Shown in pieces: positions 24,955 to 33,401 of a stretch of 64,000 nucleotides of DNA. The stretch covers positions 1 through 64,000 of the forward strand of contig CAZCUR010000002.1 in assembly GCA_964501815.1 (NCBI GenBank). Direction: 5' to 3'. Source of the stretch: Geothermobacter sp964501815 (GTDB lineage Bacteria; Desulfobacterota; Desulfuromonadia; Desulfuromonadales; Geothermobacteraceae). The notes under the pieces are model-generated. The model saw only the letters and a program-made list of their open reading frames with translations, had not been told where the DNA came from and ran no database searches. Numbering within the stretch: position 1 is the stretch's first letter; every line of letters begins with the position of its first letter. Position numbers and translations under genes: made by a program.

Positions 24955-26316
24955 TCAGCTATAGGTTCCGGTGCCATGTGACGCAGCTGGTTTCGGCGCC
25001 GCTGCCACAGTCTCCCGGCTTTCCATTTCGATAAGACGTTGGACGGTTTCGGCAAAGGCGGTGCTGTCTTCCATGTTCTGGCGCAAAAAGGCGGTGATCT
25101 CGTCGATGCGGGCGATGGCCCGGTCAATTTTCGGATTGCTGCCGGCCACATAGGCGCCGATGTTGATAAGGTCCTCGGCCTCGCGGTAGGTGGCCAGATT
25201 CTCCCGTAACCAGCCGGCGGCCTGGCGGTGTTCGGGCGATACGATGTCGCGCATGACCCGGCTGGCGGATGTGAGGATGTCGATGGCCGGATAATGGTTG
25301 CGGGCCGCCAAATCCCGTGACAGAACGATATGGCCGTCGAGAATGGAGCGGACGGCGTCGGCGACCGGATCGTTCATGTCATCCCCCTCGACCAGGACGG
25401 TATACAACCCGGTGATACTGCCTTTGCCCTTGAAATTGCCGGCCCGTTCCAGAAGCTTGGGCAGGGTGGCAAACACCGAAGGGGTATAGCCTTTGGTGGT
25501 AGGCGGTTCGCCGATGGCCAGCCCGACCTCCCGCATCCCCATGGCAAAACGGGTGGCGGAATCCATCATCAGCAGAACGTTTTTGCCCTGATTGGCAAAA
25601 TATTCGGCGATGGTTGTTGCCACAAAGGCCCCCCGCATGCGCAGCAGGGGAGACTGGTCGGAGGTGGCGACCACGACCACAGAACGGGCGAGGCCGTCCG
25701 GACCAAGGTCGCGTTCGATGAATTCTCGCACCTCCCGACCGCGTTCGCCGATCAGGGCGATGACATTGACATCGGCACGGGTGTTTTGCGCCATCATGCC
25801 GAGCAGCACCGACTTGCCGACACCGGACCCCGCCATGATGCCCATACGCTGGCCGATGCCGCAGGTCAGCAGACCGTCGATGGCGCGTACCCCCAGTTCC
25901 AGTGGCTGGCAGATGTTTTCCCGCTCCAGCGGTCCGGCCGGCAACGCGTAGATGGGCATTTCGCGGTCGCAGTCAGGGTAGGGGAGGTTGTCGATGGGGT
26001 TGCCCAGCGCGTCGATGACCCGACCGAGCAGGGCGTCACCGACGGCCATGCTGGCGCGATCTCTCAGTACCCGGATCAGGCTGCCCGGGCCCAGCCCGCG
26101 CAGCTCGCCCAGCGGCATCAGCAGGGCCCGCTCGCCCTTGAATCCGACCACCTCGGCCAAAACCGGCGGCTCTCCATTGAGCGGCTTGAGCTGACAGAGG
26201 GTGCCGACGGCTGCGGTCGGACAAAAGCCTTCGACGACAAGACCCACAATCTGCACGACCTTGCCGCAGACCTTCATCGGCTGAATCCGTTCAAGTTTTT
26301 CCAGCAACCGTTCCAT
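24955..26316 (-). CDS. fliI: Flagellar export ATPase FliI
   Basis: FliI is the F1-beta-like ATPase that powers unloading of export substrates. The 453-aa protein has Walker A (GIMAGSGVGKSVLLGM, about residues 160-175), a Walker B region (NVLLMMDSATRFAMGMREVG) and the LAIGEPPTTKGYTPSVFATL loop typical of FliI/YscN ATPases. Length is normal. It overlaps the last base of the fliH stop codon, indicating coupling with its regulator FliH. Confidence 0.96.
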   Translation of the reverse strand: MERLLEKLERIQPMKVCGKVVQIVGLVVEGFCPTAAVGTLCQLKPLNGEPPVLAEVVGFKGERALLMPLGELRGLGPGSLIRVLRDRASMAVGDALLGRVIDALGNPIDNLPYPDCDREMPIYALPAGPLERENICQPLELGVRAIDGLLTCGIGQRMGIMAGSGVGKSVLLGMMAQNTRADVNVIALIGERGREVREFIERDLGPDGLARSVVVVATSDQSPLLRMRGAFVATTIAEYFANQGKNVLLMMDSATRFAMGMREVGLAIGEPPTTKGYTPSVFATLPKLLERAGNFKGKGSITGLYTVLVEGDDMNDPVADAVRSILDGHIVLSRDLAARNHYPAIDILTSASRVMRDIVSPEHRQAAGWLRENLATYREAEDLINIGAYVAGSNPKIDRAIARIDEITAFLRQNMEDSTAFAETVQRLIEMESRETVAAAPKPAASHGTGTYS

Positions 26317-26984
26317 CAGGCCTCATCAATGGCGTCGAGCAGGGTGCGTCTGACCTCATCCAACTGACCTTCAATGGTTGCGTCCACCTGCCCCAGGTTG
26401 GATTCCACCAGGCAGCCGCCCCGTTCCACTTCGGCATCGGCCCGGAAATGGATGTTCTCAAGACCGCGAATGCTGGCGAGGAAGAGGGGTTTGCGTTCTT
26501 CGACCAGCTCCAGGTCTTCCGGATTGACGTGAATGGTGTAGCTGTCACTGCTGACCGAGGCCTGCAGGGCCATTTCAATGGTGGACAGGACGATTTCGGG
26601 ATTGACGGTCACCTCCCGGTGAATAACCTGCCGTGCAATGGTCAGGACCAGACGGAGCATGTCCTGACTGCTGTTGCGCAGAATCGATTCGCGCAGTCTG
26701 CTGATTTCTTCCAGGCCCCGTGCCAGGGCGTTGGCGGCCTTGTCGAGTTTTTCCCCGGCTTCCAGCAGTCCGTCCTGTTTGCCTCTGGCATAGGCTTCTT
26801 CGGCGCTGAGGGCTTCGGGAGCGACAGGGGGCGTTTCCGGCTGCTGCGTCTCGCTGAAGCTGGTCTCCGTCGGAGGTGCCTCGGGCGCCTGTTCTTCCTG
26901 GGCCTGGTCGAAACTGGCGAAGTGAAACGCCTCCAGCTCGGAAAACTCCTGGGCGCGATGGACTCTAGACAAGGACATCGCCAC
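26316..26984 (-). CDS. fliH: Flagellar assembly protein FliH
   Basis: A 222-aa regulator and peripheral stalk of FliI. The first third is Glu/Pro-rich and poorly conserved. The middle is a long helix (KLDKAANALARGLEEISRLR) and the C-terminal domain resembles V/F-type stalk subunits (VLTIARQVIHREVTVNPEIV, HVNPEDLELVEERKPL). It overlaps fliG by 20 bases. A start two codons later (MSLSRV) is equally possible. Confidence 0.93.
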   Translation of the reverse strand: MAMSLSRVHRAQEFSELEAFHFASFDQAQEEQAPEAPPTETSFSETQQPETPPVAPEALSAEEAYARGKQDGLLEAGEKLDKAANALARGLEEISRLRESILRNSSQDMLRLVLTIARQVIHREVTVNPEIVLSTIEMALQASVSSDSYTIHVNPEDLELVEERKPLFLASIRGLENIHFRADAEVERGGCLVESNLGQVDATIEGQLDEVRRTLLDAIDEA

Positions 26985-27984
26985 CTCCGCGACCGGCTAT
27001 GACGATTTGCCCTTCTTCTTCCAGCTTCAGGGCGATTTCGACGATGGCCTGCTGCATGGCTTCCACTTCCGACAGCCGTACCGGCCCCATCGCTTCGAGG
27101 TCTTCCTGGATCATGGCCGCGGCCCGTTCGGAAATGTTGCTGAAGATCTTGTCCTTGACCGAATCGGAACAGCTCTTGAGCGCCATGGTCAGCTGATCGT
27201 TGTTGACCTCGCGCAGGATGGTCTGCAGAGCCCGGTTGTCCAGATCGCCCAGATCGTCGAAGGTGAACATCCGCCGCTTGATCTCCTCGGCCAGCTCCGA
27301 ATCGTTTTCGTCGATGGCATCGAGAATGTCGCGGTCCAGACCGCCTTCAAGGCGTCCCAGAATCTCAACCGCCTTGTCGATGCCGCCGACGGTTTGCTGG
27401 TCGTCGCCCGAGACCACGCCGATTTCGCGCTGGAGAGCTTCTTCAATCTGGGCGATGACTTCGTGCGATACCTTGTCGATGCGGGCGATGCGGTACATGA
27501 TGTCGGCGCGCATCTCCTCGGGCAGAAAACTGATAATCCGGCTGGCGTGCTCCGGCTTTTGGGTCGAGAGGATGAGTGCGACCGTCTGGGGGTGTTCCGA
27601 CTGCAGCAGGCTGGCAACCATGCGCGGCTGCATCAGCGAGATGGTTTCCAGCGGACGTTCATCCGAGGTGTTTTCCACCTGTTCAATCAGATGGGAGGCG
27701 CGTTCGGAATCCGAGGCCGAGGAGATGGCCTTGCGCACGAACTCGCGCCCCTGGACAAACAGGCCCGTGTACTCGGCCGAATCGCGCTTGAACGCTTCGA
27801 TAACGTCTTTGGCGAGGTTGGCCGGTACGTGCGAGATGTTCATCATGCAGCGGCTCAACAGGCGCACATCCTCGTCCGGCAGTTCTTCGAAAACCCGGGC
27901 GGTGGTTTCCTCGCCGAGACAGAGCAGCAGCACGGCGGCCTTTTCAACTCCGGTCAGTTTGGCAAAGGTCTTGTCCGCAATCAT
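26965..27984 (-). CDS. fliG: Flagellar motor switch protein FliG
   Basis: FliG sits on the MS-ring and interacts with the stator to generate torque. The 339-aa product has the N-terminal FliF-binding domain (LTGVEKAAVLLLCLGEETTA), the middle domain (LQSEHPQTVALILSTQKPEH) and the C-terminal torque helix (TFDDLGDLDNRALQTILREV and MSERAAAMIQEDLE-like residues). All domains and length are standard. It lies 4 bases after fliF. Confidence 0.97.
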   Translation of the reverse strand: MIADKTFAKLTGVEKAAVLLLCLGEETTARVFEELPDEDVRLLSRCMMNISHVPANLAKDVIEAFKRDSAEYTGLFVQGREFVRKAISSASDSERASHLIEQVENTSDERPLETISLMQPRMVASLLQSEHPQTVALILSTQKPEHASRIISFLPEEMRADIMYRIARIDKVSHEVIAQIEEALQREIGVVSGDDQQTVGGIDKAVEILGRLEGGLDRDILDAIDENDSELAEEIKRRMFTFDDLGDLDNRALQTILREVNNDQLTMALKSCSDSVKDKIFSNISERAAAMIQEDLEAMGPVRLSEVEAMQQAIVEIALKLEEEGQIVIAGRGGGDVLV

Positions 27985-27988
27985 GCCG

Positions 27989-29545
27989 TCAGTTCTCCTG
28001 CATCCATGCCTTGACGATTTGTGTTGGCGACGACTGGGATTGCATCAGCTGGCGACGCAGGCGCTCGGCCGGGTCCTTGGCGGCCAGCAGGGCTTCTTCT
28101 CCCCCCTCGATCATCTCCTGCTCCATCTCTTCGACGGTTTTGTATTGCGGGATTTCCTGTCCCGACTTGAGGCTGCGCACCATCGGGCGGACCAGCAACA
28201 GGTAGGCGAACAGGCCGCCCAGCGCTATGAGCAGATAACGCACCAGCGGCAGATAGTCGTTGACGCGGTCCATGACGCCCGGTTCAGGAATCGGTTCCGC
28301 CAGAATGTCCGGTTCGAAGGGCATCGACACCACACTGATAACGTCGCCGCGCTGATCACTGATGCCCAGGGCGCTGCGAATCATCTGCTCGATGGAGGCC
28401 AGCTCCTTGGCATCCCTGGGTTCAAAGGTGGTCTGGCCGTCTTCTGTGGTCACCTGCCGGTCGGCGACGAGAACCGCAACCGACAGCTTGGTCAGATCCC
28501 CCACGGGGTCGACCATTTTGTTGACGATTTTGCTGACCTCGTAATTGGTGGTTTCTTCGGTGCGGCTTGAAGGTGTGCCGGCGACCAGCGGCTGGGCGCC
28601 GCTCAGGGTGCTGCCGATGCCGACCGTACCGCCTGTGGCCTGACCTCCCGATTTCTCTTCGGTGACCTGTTCACTGACCACCGCGGTGCGTTTGGGGTCG
28701 TAAATTTCCTCAACCTTTTCCCGCTTGGTGAAATCGATCTGGGCCGTGACCTGGACCATGGAATTGCCGGCGCCCAGGGCCCGGTCGAGCAGAGCCTGGG
28801 CTCTTTGCTCCAGTCTGGTTTCCAGGGCGGCCTGATGGGAGAGCATGGCCGGGGTGCCGTCGGCGGCAAGGCTGGATTCCGGTTTGTTCAGAACCTTGCC
28901 GGTGGCGTCAACGACCGTGACTTTTTCCGGTTCCAAACCTTCAACGCTTCCAGCCACCAGGTTGACGATGCCGTTGATTTGCGCATGGCTCAGGTGCCTG
29001 CCGGGCTGAAGTTTGACGATGACAGAGGCCGTGGGTTCCTGCTGCTCCGACTTGAACAGACGGCGCTCCGGCAGCGCCAGATGAACCCGGGCGCCCTTGA
29101 CGGGGGCAAGGCTGGCGATGGTGCGCGCCAGTTCCCCCTGCAAGGCGCGGCGGAAATTGATTTTCTGGGCGAAGTCGGTCATGCCGAAACTTTGCCGGTC
29201 AAAGATTTCAAAGCCGACACCACCGCCCTGGGGCAGCCCTTCACCGGCCAGTTGCAGCCGGGTTTCATGCACCTTGTCCGCGGGAATGTAGATGGCCTGG
29301 CCGTCGTTTTTCAGCTGGTAGGGAATTTTGCGGTCCTTGAGCCATTCCACTACCGCGGCGGCGTCTGCGGCGCCCAGGTTGGCAAAAAGCAGGGAATAGT
29401 CAGCCACGCGCGCCTGAATAATCAGCACGGCAAAGAAAATCAGGCTGACCAGCACGACACCGACCAGGCTCAGTTTCCTGCTTGTCGGCCATTCCCGGAT
29501 TTGAGCCAGGGGCGATTGTTTTTCGGTGGCAGCAGCTTCAGCCAT
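27989..29545 (-). CDS. fliF: MS-ring protein FliF
   Basis: FliF forms the MS-ring in the inner membrane, the first structure of the basal body. The 518-aa product has an N-terminal helix (LSLVGVVLVSLIFFAVLIIQ, about 25-44) and ring-building motifs in the periplasmic part (FEIFDRQSFGMTDFAQKINF, RALQGELARTIASLAPVKGA). A second helix near residue 430 (VRYLLIALGGLFAYLLLVRP) is followed by the FliG-binding tail (AERLRRQLMQSQSSPTQIVK). Length is near the usual 520-560. Confidence 0.97.
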   Translation of the reverse strand: MAEAAATEKQSPLAQIREWPTSRKLSLVGVVLVSLIFFAVLIIQARVADYSLLFANLGAADAAAVVEWLKDRKIPYQLKNDGQAIYIPADKVHETRLQLAGEGLPQGGGVGFEIFDRQSFGMTDFAQKINFRRALQGELARTIASLAPVKGARVHLALPERRLFKSEQQEPTASVIVKLQPGRHLSHAQINGIVNLVAGSVEGLEPEKVTVVDATGKVLNKPESSLAADGTPAMLSHQAALETRLEQRAQALLDRALGAGNSMVQVTAQIDFTKREKVEEIYDPKRTAVVSEQVTEEKSGGQATGGTVGIGSTLSGAQPLVAGTPSSRTEETTNYEVSKIVNKMVDPVGDLTKLSVAVLVADRQVTTEDGQTTFEPRDAKELASIEQMIRSALGISDQRGDVISVVSMPFEPDILAEPIPEPGVMDRVNDYLPLVRYLLIALGGLFAYLLLVRPMVRSLKSGQEIPQYKTVEEMEQEMIEGGEEALLAAKDPAERLRRQLMQSQSSPTQIVKAWMQEN

Positions 29546-29569
29546 GGTGTCCTGTCCTCCTTAAAGGGT

Positions 29570-29863
29570 TCAGACCTGCATGCGCATGATTTCCTGGTAG
29601 GCCTCGACCACCTTGTTGCGCATCTGGACCGCCAGACGCATGGTGATGTCGGCCTTTTCCAGCGACAGCATGACGTCGGGAATACTGACATTGTCCCCGG
29701 CCTGGAGCCGGGCCGATGCCTGGTCCGCCTGCTTCTGGGCGTTATCGACCTGTTGCAGCACCTCCCCGAGAGTTTTGGCGAAATCCGCGGCCAGGCCGCC
29801 GGCCTTGCCGGAAGGTTTTGCCTGAAGGGTGGGGAGGCTGGTTGCCAATCCGATTTTTTCCAT
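29570..29863 (-). CDS. fliE: MS-ring/rod junction protein FliE
   Basis: A 97-aa protein with the family pattern in its second half: SIPDVMLSLEKADITMRLAV followed by QMRNKVVEAYQEIMRMQV at the very C-terminus. FliE connects the MS-ring to the proximal rod. It is placed between flgC and fliF as expected, 14 bases after flgC. Confidence 0.95.
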   Translation of the reverse strand: MEKIGLATSLPTLQAKPSGKAGGLAADFAKTLGEVLQQVDNAQKQADQASARLQAGDNVSIPDVMLSLEKADITMRLAVQMRNKVVEAYQEIMRMQV

Positions 29864-29877
29864 ACCGTCCTCCCTGA

Positions 29878-30309
29878 TCAGCGGCCGATTTCGAGAGCCT
29901 TGAGCGCCATGCGCTTGGCCGCCTTGATGACGTTGACATTGGCTTCGTAGGCTTTGGTGGCCGCCACCATATCGGTCATCTCCTCAACCGGATTGATATC
30001 CGGCATGGCGACATAACCGTTTTCATCGGCATCCGGATGCCCTGGCTCATACACCATGCGCGGCGGCCGGTTGCTTTTGACGATGGCGGTTGCTTCCACG
30101 GTCTGCACCCCCTGACGGGTTGCCTGGTCCAGACGGCTGCCGAAATCCGCCGGTTTTGAGGCGAAGACCACGTTGCGCTTCTGGTAGGGCCCCCCCTCCG
30201 GGGTGCGGGTGGTATCGACATTGGCCAGGTTGGCGCTGATGACATTGAGACGGATGCGCTGGGCCTTCAGGGCTGCAGCACCGATTTTCATGGTTGCGAA
30301 GATGTTCAT
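29878..30309 (-). CDS. flgC: Proximal rod protein FlgC
   Basis: A 143-aa rod protein beginning MNIFATMKIGAAALKAQRIR with the rod motif NVISANLANVDTTRTPEGGP and ending with the C-terminal DMVAATKAYEANVNVIKAAK. Two in-frame ATG codons lie two codons apart. The inner one (30309) is chosen because GGGAGGAG sits six bases before it, while the outer one touches the ribosome site directly. It lies 15 bases after flgB. Confidence 0.95.
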   Translation of the reverse strand: MNIFATMKIGAAALKAQRIRLNVISANLANVDTTRTPEGGPYQKRNVVFASKPADFGSRLDQATRQGVQTVEATAIVKSNRPPRMVYEPGHPDADENGYVAMPDINPVEEMTDMVAATKAYEANVNVIKAAKRMALKALEIGR

Positions 30310-30324
30310 GTGCATCTCCTCCCG

Positions 30325-30708
30325 TTACCGGCCGCCCTGGGCGACGTACTTGAGCAGTCCGAGCTTCTTGTTGAGGGCCTGAACGGCGGCTTCATAAAGA
30401 ATCTGGTTTTCCGCCAGCCGGGTCATTTCCTGGTCGACATTGACCGCATCCGGTTCCAGGTGAACCTCCGGGGTGACCTTGTCGGGGCCGCCCCCGGGAC
30501 CCAGGTGACGCGCGCGGGTTTTGCGTACACCTGCCGACTGCCGGACCGCCTGCTGCAGTTCCTTTTCAAAATCGACGCGCCGCGGGTGATAGCCGGGGGT
30601 GTCCGCGTTGGCGACATTGCCGGCGATGACCTGCTGGCGCAGCTGGCGCAGTTCGATGGCCTTTTGCAGCGTCTGAAGTCCTGTGTCGAAAAGTGTCGGG
30701 CCTGCCAT
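30325..30708 (-). CDS. flgB: Proximal rod protein FlgB
   Basis: A 127-aa rod protein with the signature QVIAGNVANADTPGYHPRRV (about residues 26-45) and the C-terminal DQEMTRLAENQILYEAAVQA. FlgB is the most membrane-proximal of the rod proteins, and its length is typical. It is the first structural flagellar gene of the large operon, 13 bases after the TPR-protein gene. Confidence 0.95.
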   Translation of the reverse strand: MAGPTLFDTGLQTLQKAIELRQLRQQVIAGNVANADTPGYHPRRVDFEKELQQAVRQSAGVRKTRARHLGPGGGPDKVTPEVHLEPDAVNVDQEMTRLAENQILYEAAVQALNKKLGLLKYVAQGGR

Positions 30709-30721
30709 GACAAAAATCCTT

Positions 30722-33100
30722 TTACAAAGTCAGCTCTTTGAGGCGGTCCTGGGCCAGGGCCTGCCAGACCCGACCGCCGCTGCCTGTCTGTTCCGCGAGT
30801 TCCCGGTACAGGGCGGCCGCCTTATCCTTTTGCTTGCGGGTTTCCAGAATCTGTGCGAGACGAAACCGCGCCTGTGCGGAGAACCGGTCGTTTTGGGCGA
30901 GCTGCCGGAAATGGCTTTGGGCCAGATCCAGATGGTTCGAGCGATACGCGGCTTCGGCCAGGCGCAGCCTGTCCTCGGTTGAAAGGTCACTCAGGGAATC
31001 CTTGATCTCCAGCAGACGGGCCACCTGGTCGAACCGGCCCAGCTTCCAGCAAAACTCGGCGGCCAGGGAAAGGGCCGGGGCTGTTTCCGGGACCGGGTGC
31101 TTGTCCAGCCAGCCTGCGGCCTTGTCGTCTCCCAAAGCTTTGATTCGCGCCTGAAGCTGGAGGGGGTAGGCCCGGTTGCGGTTCTGTTCAAGTTGGAAAT
31201 GTCCGGCGGCACGGTCTGCGTAATTGAGCGCTTCCTCCCACAGCCCCAGGGCGGCGAAGTTTTGGGCAATGGCCAGGGCCGCTTCTCCCTTGTGTGTCGG
31301 ATTTTTGGCCCGGTCGTACAAAAAGAGGAAAATCCGGTTGGCACGCCGGTGCAGTTCCAGCTCGGTGAAGGTTTCAGCGATGCGAACGAGAAAATCCCAG
31401 GAGATGTGCTGCTGTTGCAGGCGGTCCCGGTGCCTTTCGACCAGGGCCAGAGCTTTCAGCGGTTGCCCGTCGCCAAGGTAGGCATTGATGGCATTGGGCA
31501 GGATTTCGGAAAGAAGAGCGCCGGCATCGTTGCGCAGCAGCCCGCGGTGGGTCCGGCGCAAAAGTTGTTCGAGGCGCTTGACCGCCTCGCGGTCCCGGCC
31601 TGCCAGATGCTGCATGACCGCGACCTTGATGGCCGCTTCCATTCTCAGGTCGAGATTGTCCGCCTTTTGGGCGATCGTGTCATAGGCCTGAAGCTGCTGC
31701 TGCCAGGTGAGCTGGTTTTTGGCCGGTGCCATGATGTCGGTCAGGCGCATGAGCGCTCTCAGCGAGGCTTCGCTCTCCGGCTGTTGCCAGCGGATATCCT
31801 GCAGCTCGTCAAAGTGCTCGATCACCTCGTCCCGGGTGCGGTTCAGGGTCAAGCCGGCCAGACGGGCCAACAGTTTGCTCGATTCATCCAGTCTTTCACT
31901 CTTGGCCAGGCGCGCAAAGGCGTGGCGGGCCTGCTCCGGACGGCCGGTCTGATGAGCCGTGATGGCGTACAGGGCCAGGCTCATGGGGCTGGCCGGTTCG
32001 GGAACACCCATGTCCTGATAAATCGCATACGCCTGCTCGTAGTGATGGGTCATGGCCAGGGCATCGGCCCTGCGGCGCCGTGCGACTGTGGTCAGGGCCG
32101 GCAGGGTTGGCTCCCGGCCGGTCAAAAGGTCCAGCGCCCTGTTGCCATCGTTGGCGGCCAGATTGGCTTCGATTTGCAAAATCCAGACGGCCTCGTTCCA
32201 TTCGTCCGGCCAGAAGGGCTGGGCGTCGAGATGGGCTCGGGCCTCGAAGGGCCGGTTGGTCAGGGTCAGCAAAACAGCTTTCAGGTAGACCAGCCTGGCG
32301 CGCATCTTTTCACTTAAGGTTTCCGAACGTTTTTCCAGGACCAGGAGCCGTTCTGTCGCCTCCCGATACCGGCCGCGCCTTGTCAGTGCCTCGGCGGATG
32401 CCAGCAGTTCCGCTTCATTCAGATCGGTTGCGTCGGCATGAATGAGTGCGTCCCAGTCCCCAGCCAGCCAGGCGGTGCGAAGCTCTGCGCGCAGGCTGTC
32501 CGGTGGCGGCAGAAGGGGCAGGGAGAGCGCAGGTGCGGGCAGAATGACAAAGGGGGTGTGGGAGGCGGTCAGAAAATCCTGCCAGCGCCCCTGCCAGGGG
32601 GACTGGTAACGGCCGGTCGCCTTGAGCTCCTGGCCGATTCTGCGGAAGTTCGGCACCCCCGGCAGGTCGAATACGATGGCGGGCCGCACGGTATCGCCCT
32701 CGGTCCAGCGGATATCAATGCTTAACCTGTGAGTCCGCATGTTGGGGGTTGCCACCGCGGTTGACGGGATGCGGCGCAACAGCACCGAAACAACCAGATC
32801 GTGGTGGTCGCGGGCGATGAAGGTTTTGACAATATGTTCGTCCTCGGGCAGAGAGCCGATGGCGCTGACGGCGGTGGTGTTTTTCAAACGGATTTCCAGT
32901 TTCTGTCCCAGGGTTCTGAGGTCCCATGCCGGGATGCGGTTGAAATCGAGAGCAAGACGCGTCTGGCCCAGGTCACTTTTGGCCTCAACGGCAGTCAGTC
33001 TGGCGTTCTCATCGGCCGCATCGGCAGAAACGGGCCCTGCGAGCATCAACCACAACGCCGTGAGCAAAACAGGGAATGTGACGGTCAGACGATTCATCAT
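30722..33100 (-). CDS. Large periplasmic TPR protein heading the flagellar operon
   Basis: A 792-aa protein with a signal peptide (MMNRLTVTFPVLLTALWLML..., cleavage near ADAADEN). An AMIN-like beta-rich region follows (TAVEAKSDLGQTRLALDFNR through DLVVSVLLRRIP, about residues 36-115). The remaining some 600 residues are helical repeats of TPR/Sel1 style (for example LALAIAQNFAALGLWEEALN). It is the first gene after the sigma-54-type promoter at 33129-33144 and 13 bases before flgB, so it is very likely a flagellar assembly or motor accessory protein. No exact family name is claimed. Two adjacent ATG codons exist; GGAGGA precedes the first by 10 bases. Confidence 0.75.
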   Translation of the reverse strand: MMNRLTVTFPVLLTALWLMLAGPVSADAADENARLTAVEAKSDLGQTRLALDFNRIPAWDLRTLGQKLEIRLKNTTAVSAIGSLPEDEHIVKTFIARDHHDLVVSVLLRRIPSTAVATPNMRTHRLSIDIRWTEGDTVRPAIVFDLPGVPNFRRIGQELKATGRYQSPWQGRWQDFLTASHTPFVILPAPALSLPLLPPPDSLRAELRTAWLAGDWDALIHADATDLNEAELLASAEALTRRGRYREATERLLVLEKRSETLSEKMRARLVYLKAVLLTLTNRPFEARAHLDAQPFWPDEWNEAVWILQIEANLAANDGNRALDLLTGREPTLPALTTVARRRRADALAMTHHYEQAYAIYQDMGVPEPASPMSLALYAITAHQTGRPEQARHAFARLAKSERLDESSKLLARLAGLTLNRTRDEVIEHFDELQDIRWQQPESEASLRALMRLTDIMAPAKNQLTWQQQLQAYDTIAQKADNLDLRMEAAIKVAVMQHLAGRDREAVKRLEQLLRRTHRGLLRNDAGALLSEILPNAINAYLGDGQPLKALALVERHRDRLQQQHISWDFLVRIAETFTELELHRRANRIFLFLYDRAKNPTHKGEAALAIAQNFAALGLWEEALNYADRAAGHFQLEQNRNRAYPLQLQARIKALGDDKAAGWLDKHPVPETAPALSLAAEFCWKLGRFDQVARLLEIKDSLSDLSTEDRLRLAEAAYRSNHLDLAQSHFRQLAQNDRFSAQARFRLAQILETRKQKDKAAALYRELAEQTGSGGRVWQALAQDRLKELTL

Positions 33101-33128
33101 CGGTTACAAATCCTCCGACCGGGTTGAA

Positions 33129-33144
33129 TGCCAGCGGCGTGCCA
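33129..33144 (-). promoter_or_regulatory. Sigma-54 (RpoN) promoter for the flagellar operon
   Basis: On the minus strand TTGGCACGCCGCTGGCAT contains TGGCAC-N5-TGGCA (33144-33129). The -24 box is perfect, the -12 box keeps the essential GC and spacing, and there is one mismatch to TTGCA. Transcription would begin near 33118, just before the TPR gene and flgB. Two sigma-54 activators are encoded at 43175-46237. Confidence 0.65.
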
Positions 33145-33284
33145 ATTTGTAAGTCGTTGAAATTCATAAAGAAAAAAGGGTCGTTGTGCTGGCGCGCAAG
33201 CGGCAGGACATTCTTTTGACAGGGGCGGGAGATGTCCGAACCCCGGAGGGAGGGAGAAAAGCAGGGTGGAAGGAATTTTTAGGT

Positions 33285-33311
33285 TAAAGCCCGGGGCGAT
33301 CGGGTCGATAT
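33285..33311 (+). promoter_or_regulatory. Sigma-28 (FliA) type promoter for the che operon
   Basis: TAAA (33285-33288), a 15-base spacer and GTCGATAT (33304-33311) match the sigma-28 pattern; the -10 octamer is identical to that before flgM. The predicted start near 33318 leaves a leader of about 84 bases before cheA that contains the hairpin at 33344-33371. This 301-base divergent gap otherwise holds only the sigma-54 promoter. Confidence 0.6.
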
Positions 33312-33343
33312 GTGATGTGACAGAACGCAGCGATTGCGGTCGA

Positions 33344-33371
33344 CGACCATCAGCCTGCCTGTTGATGGTCG
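33344..33371 (+). other. Leader hairpin before cheA
   Basis: A perfect 9-bp inverted repeat (CGACCATCA at 33344-33352 and TGATGGTCG at 33363-33371) with a 10-base loop lies between the predicted sigma-28 start and the cheA ribosome site. There is no T-run, so it is more likely an RNA structure or a protein-binding palindrome than a terminator. Confidence 0.4.
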
Positions 33372-33401
33372 CGAGGGAATCAACAGCCGAGTGAGGATGC
33401 G

